Assembly (NCBI GenBank): GCA_910589415.1
Contig: OU342634.1
Location: forward strand, 38,990,723-39,054,722
Direction: 5' to 3'
Length of the DNA: 64,000 bases
From: Malachius bipustulatus
Lineage: Eukaryota > Arthropoda > Insecta > Coleoptera > Melyridae
Shown here: piece after piece, positions 61,831-64,000 of the stretch
Position numbering within the stretch: position 1 is the stretch's first letter
Layout: each line of letters begins with the position of its first letter
Position numbers and translations under genes: made by a program
Notes under the pieces: model-generated
Database searches by the model: none
What the model was told of the DNA's origin: nothing
What the model saw: only the letters and a program-made list of their open reading frames with translations

Positions 61831-64000
61831 CTGAAATTAATATGTGTTTAGTATTTAGTCATTTATAATGTTTAAAAAAAATTCGGTAATATTTTTTTTA
61901 GGTAGGTACACAAAGGATCTATTGATATTATTAAGTCACAATATTTTTTTTTTATTGCTTTGGGGGTGGGGATACTCTGGATACGCAAGCAGGATTTATT
62001 TAAACTTGGGAGAATTTAATATTTAATGTCCGTAAGTATTAAAACAATGGTTCAAGCATCAAGGAGTAACAGTGCAGTGACGCAACTCCTATTTTTACAA
62101 AAATTGTTCATATCTTTGGGAAAATAGAACTTATAGCACCATAGAGGTAATCCCAAATGTGTCGGGCAGTCATATAACCGATATGACTGTGGCGCTCGGT
62201 TATTTGACGCTGACATATTTCGCAGAAATCTACTGGCACTGGGGAGCCTTGTGCTCTTAGTTATGCGCATCTCTTGTGGAATTTCCCATTTGTGGAAAAC
62301 CGTCAACTCTCGGATCTATGGGGTTATAAATGACTGACGGAAACTTCCGAGGTTCAAGCTACATCGAGAGCTATATCAACCAAAACCAAAGATCTCGGCA
62401 AAAATATTCAGTTTCGGAAAATTAAATGCAAGGCTGGGACATCCTAAATCTCCAACGTTGCCCAGCAATCTCAAAAATCAAAATATTGCAGTTTTCAGCC
62501 GAAAATGTGAAAATTGAAACTTTATAGGTACCCACACTTGGTATTTGCATGGTAAGCCAAGTACACACACCTTCCAAAATTATATTTTGACGGTAGGTAG
62601 GTACCATTCAGGAAAGCAAATAATTAAAATCACAAAATACCTGCATATAAGTTAAAGGAATGCTAAAATAAAATACGCACTGTGTACCTACTTAGGTATA
62701 TAAAATAACGACAGATAGCGGTTGAGGCATGACTGTTCTGCAACCGGTTTTAAAGAACACTATCGGATAACATAGACCCCTAGCTGCCAATGAACTCCAA
62801 GATGAAAATGTCTATAATGCAAGAAATTGAAGCATTGACTAGATAGATGTCCTATCTAGTACAGTGACAAGTAAAAGAAACATTTTAATTGGATGATGAA
62901 GTGATGAGCTGGCCGACCGGCTTCTATTTTTTCAAAAGCTGATGAACTCACTTAAATGTGAAATCTGGAAATACAGAAACTTAGAAAATGTAAAATTAAG
63001 AAGCTGTTCAAATCCCAGCAGAGACCAAGTCACAAAATGTTAATTAAATTAAAATTTAATTTTAATATAATTTAATAATTAAAATTAATGGCGGGTAATA
63101 ATTATTTATCGTTATAACGTAATTGGGTAATAAGTTTAGGTGAAAAATTAAGGGCCAAAATAAAGTGGATTAATTGCTGCCGTCCTCATCATCAAGAGCG
63201 GTAGCTGTTCAAAATCACCGTGACCTAGTAACATTTTAATTTTTTCAAGTGTTCAGGTTTCTTCTCGAGCCTTGATACTAAGTCCAGCCTATTATCTTCG
63301 CAACTATTTTTTAATGTTAAAAAAAATCACTTAAATAATAATTTCGATTGTAACAATCGGGGCCCATTTTACGAAATAGCGATTTGTGATTTATTAAAGG
63401 AAACTAATCGATTAGGAATTAATTCGCTCCGGTTGTAAAAACCGCAAATAATCACTTGTTTAGAACATAATCGTGGGATAAAAATAGACGGAACTGTTTA
63501 ATGGAGTAATAACCGAATTATTATGAAATAGTGGATGTATAAAAGATTAAAAAAAAAAGAAGGAAATTTGCCAAGGATTGAAATTGAAAACCAGAAACGT
63601 GTGTTAAAATGTAATCAAGTTGAAAATTTTGTTTTGCCAGCACGTCTCATATCCCGTTTTACCTTCGCATAGTTCAGGTTTCTTAATTCTCTTGGCATCG
63701 GATGTCTAGTATTGGGCTAGCAAAAAGCTGAAATCTGATATTGTATGAGGGCATTAAAAAAAAAAAGAGCCAGTGTAAAATGTTTGTTCAATCTCGTACT
63801 ATTAGTCTGGCCTGGCATTTTGAAATCTGCTGCAAATACACGTTTTATCGCCTACTTGAACTTTATTGAAGATAATAATAATTAGATAGAGATAGAAATC
63901 CATAAAAGTAACATTTCTATCTAATAATGGCATAGGTCAACATCATTAATGACATTGACAATTACAATATTCATTATTTTGCAATCTTCTCATCTAACTA
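61831..64000. other. Upstream of the first recognised ATP10-like exon
   Basis: If the acceptor at 61831 is real, this is intron and an upstream 5' exon lies here or beyond the window. I could not identify it. No other gene recognised. Confidence 0.4.

Noticed and set aside
61410..61868. Long plus-strand frames at 61.4-61.87 kb (152 and 121 codons)
   Set aside because: They are antisense shadows of the GC-rich first flippase exon, whose minus-strand reading continues in phase into exon 2.

Overview
This is a eukaryotic, animal-type window, most likely from an insect: AT-rich DNA, GT-AG introns, a BEL/Pao LTR retrotransposon (a metazoan group), mariner-type transposase remnants, tRNA-derived SINEs and many small inverted-repeat elements. 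I cannot name the species. There are no bacterial features.

One host gene spans almost the whole window on the minus strand. It is a class V P4-ATPase (phospholipid flippase, ATP10 family). I could place eleven coding exons with matching GT-AG junctions and continuous reading phase: 61814-61315, 61225-60854, 10435-10231, 9643-9451, 9175-8928, 7347-5458, 5396-5154, 5096-4973, 4008-3746, 3506-3319 and 2846-2537. They sum to 4536 nt including the stop, about 1511 codons, close to the usual length of animal ATP10 proteins. Exons 1 and 2 sit near 61 kb and exons 3-11 lie within 2.5-10.4 kb, so intron 2 is about 50.4 kb.

Intron 2 is filled with mobile elements of different ages: a decayed LINE (13.9-15.6 kb, +), a decayed mariner transposase (15.6-16.3 kb, -), several MITE-like inverted-repeat elements (11.4, 19.2, 24.1, 43.2, 43.7 and 48.8 kb), fragments of another Tc1/mariner-type transposase (27.1-27.6 and 38.3-38.65 kb, -), an intact 7222-bp BEL/Pao element (30984-38205, +) with LTRs that look identical and a 5-bp target duplication, a tRNA-derived SINE (41489-41770), an interrupted tRNA-like unit (57.2-57.4 kb), a terminal-inverted-repeat element carrying a tandem array (50.4-51.9 kb), and a G-rich minisatellite (59.07-59.39 kb).

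The most striking non-coding signal is in the small intron 8 of the flippase gene (4009-4972). A palindromic insertion with a 15-bp target duplication carries two complete type I hammerhead ribozymes, one per strand, with a 320-bp unit repeated in part. This matches the layout of animal retrozymes and Penelope-like terminal repeats. A second inverted pair with a near-complete hammerhead lies at 54.8-55.4 kb. Two further inverted repeats (24.8-25.0 and 39.5-40.06 kb) have decayed motifs of the same kind.

The remaining long stretches hold no gene that I recognise.
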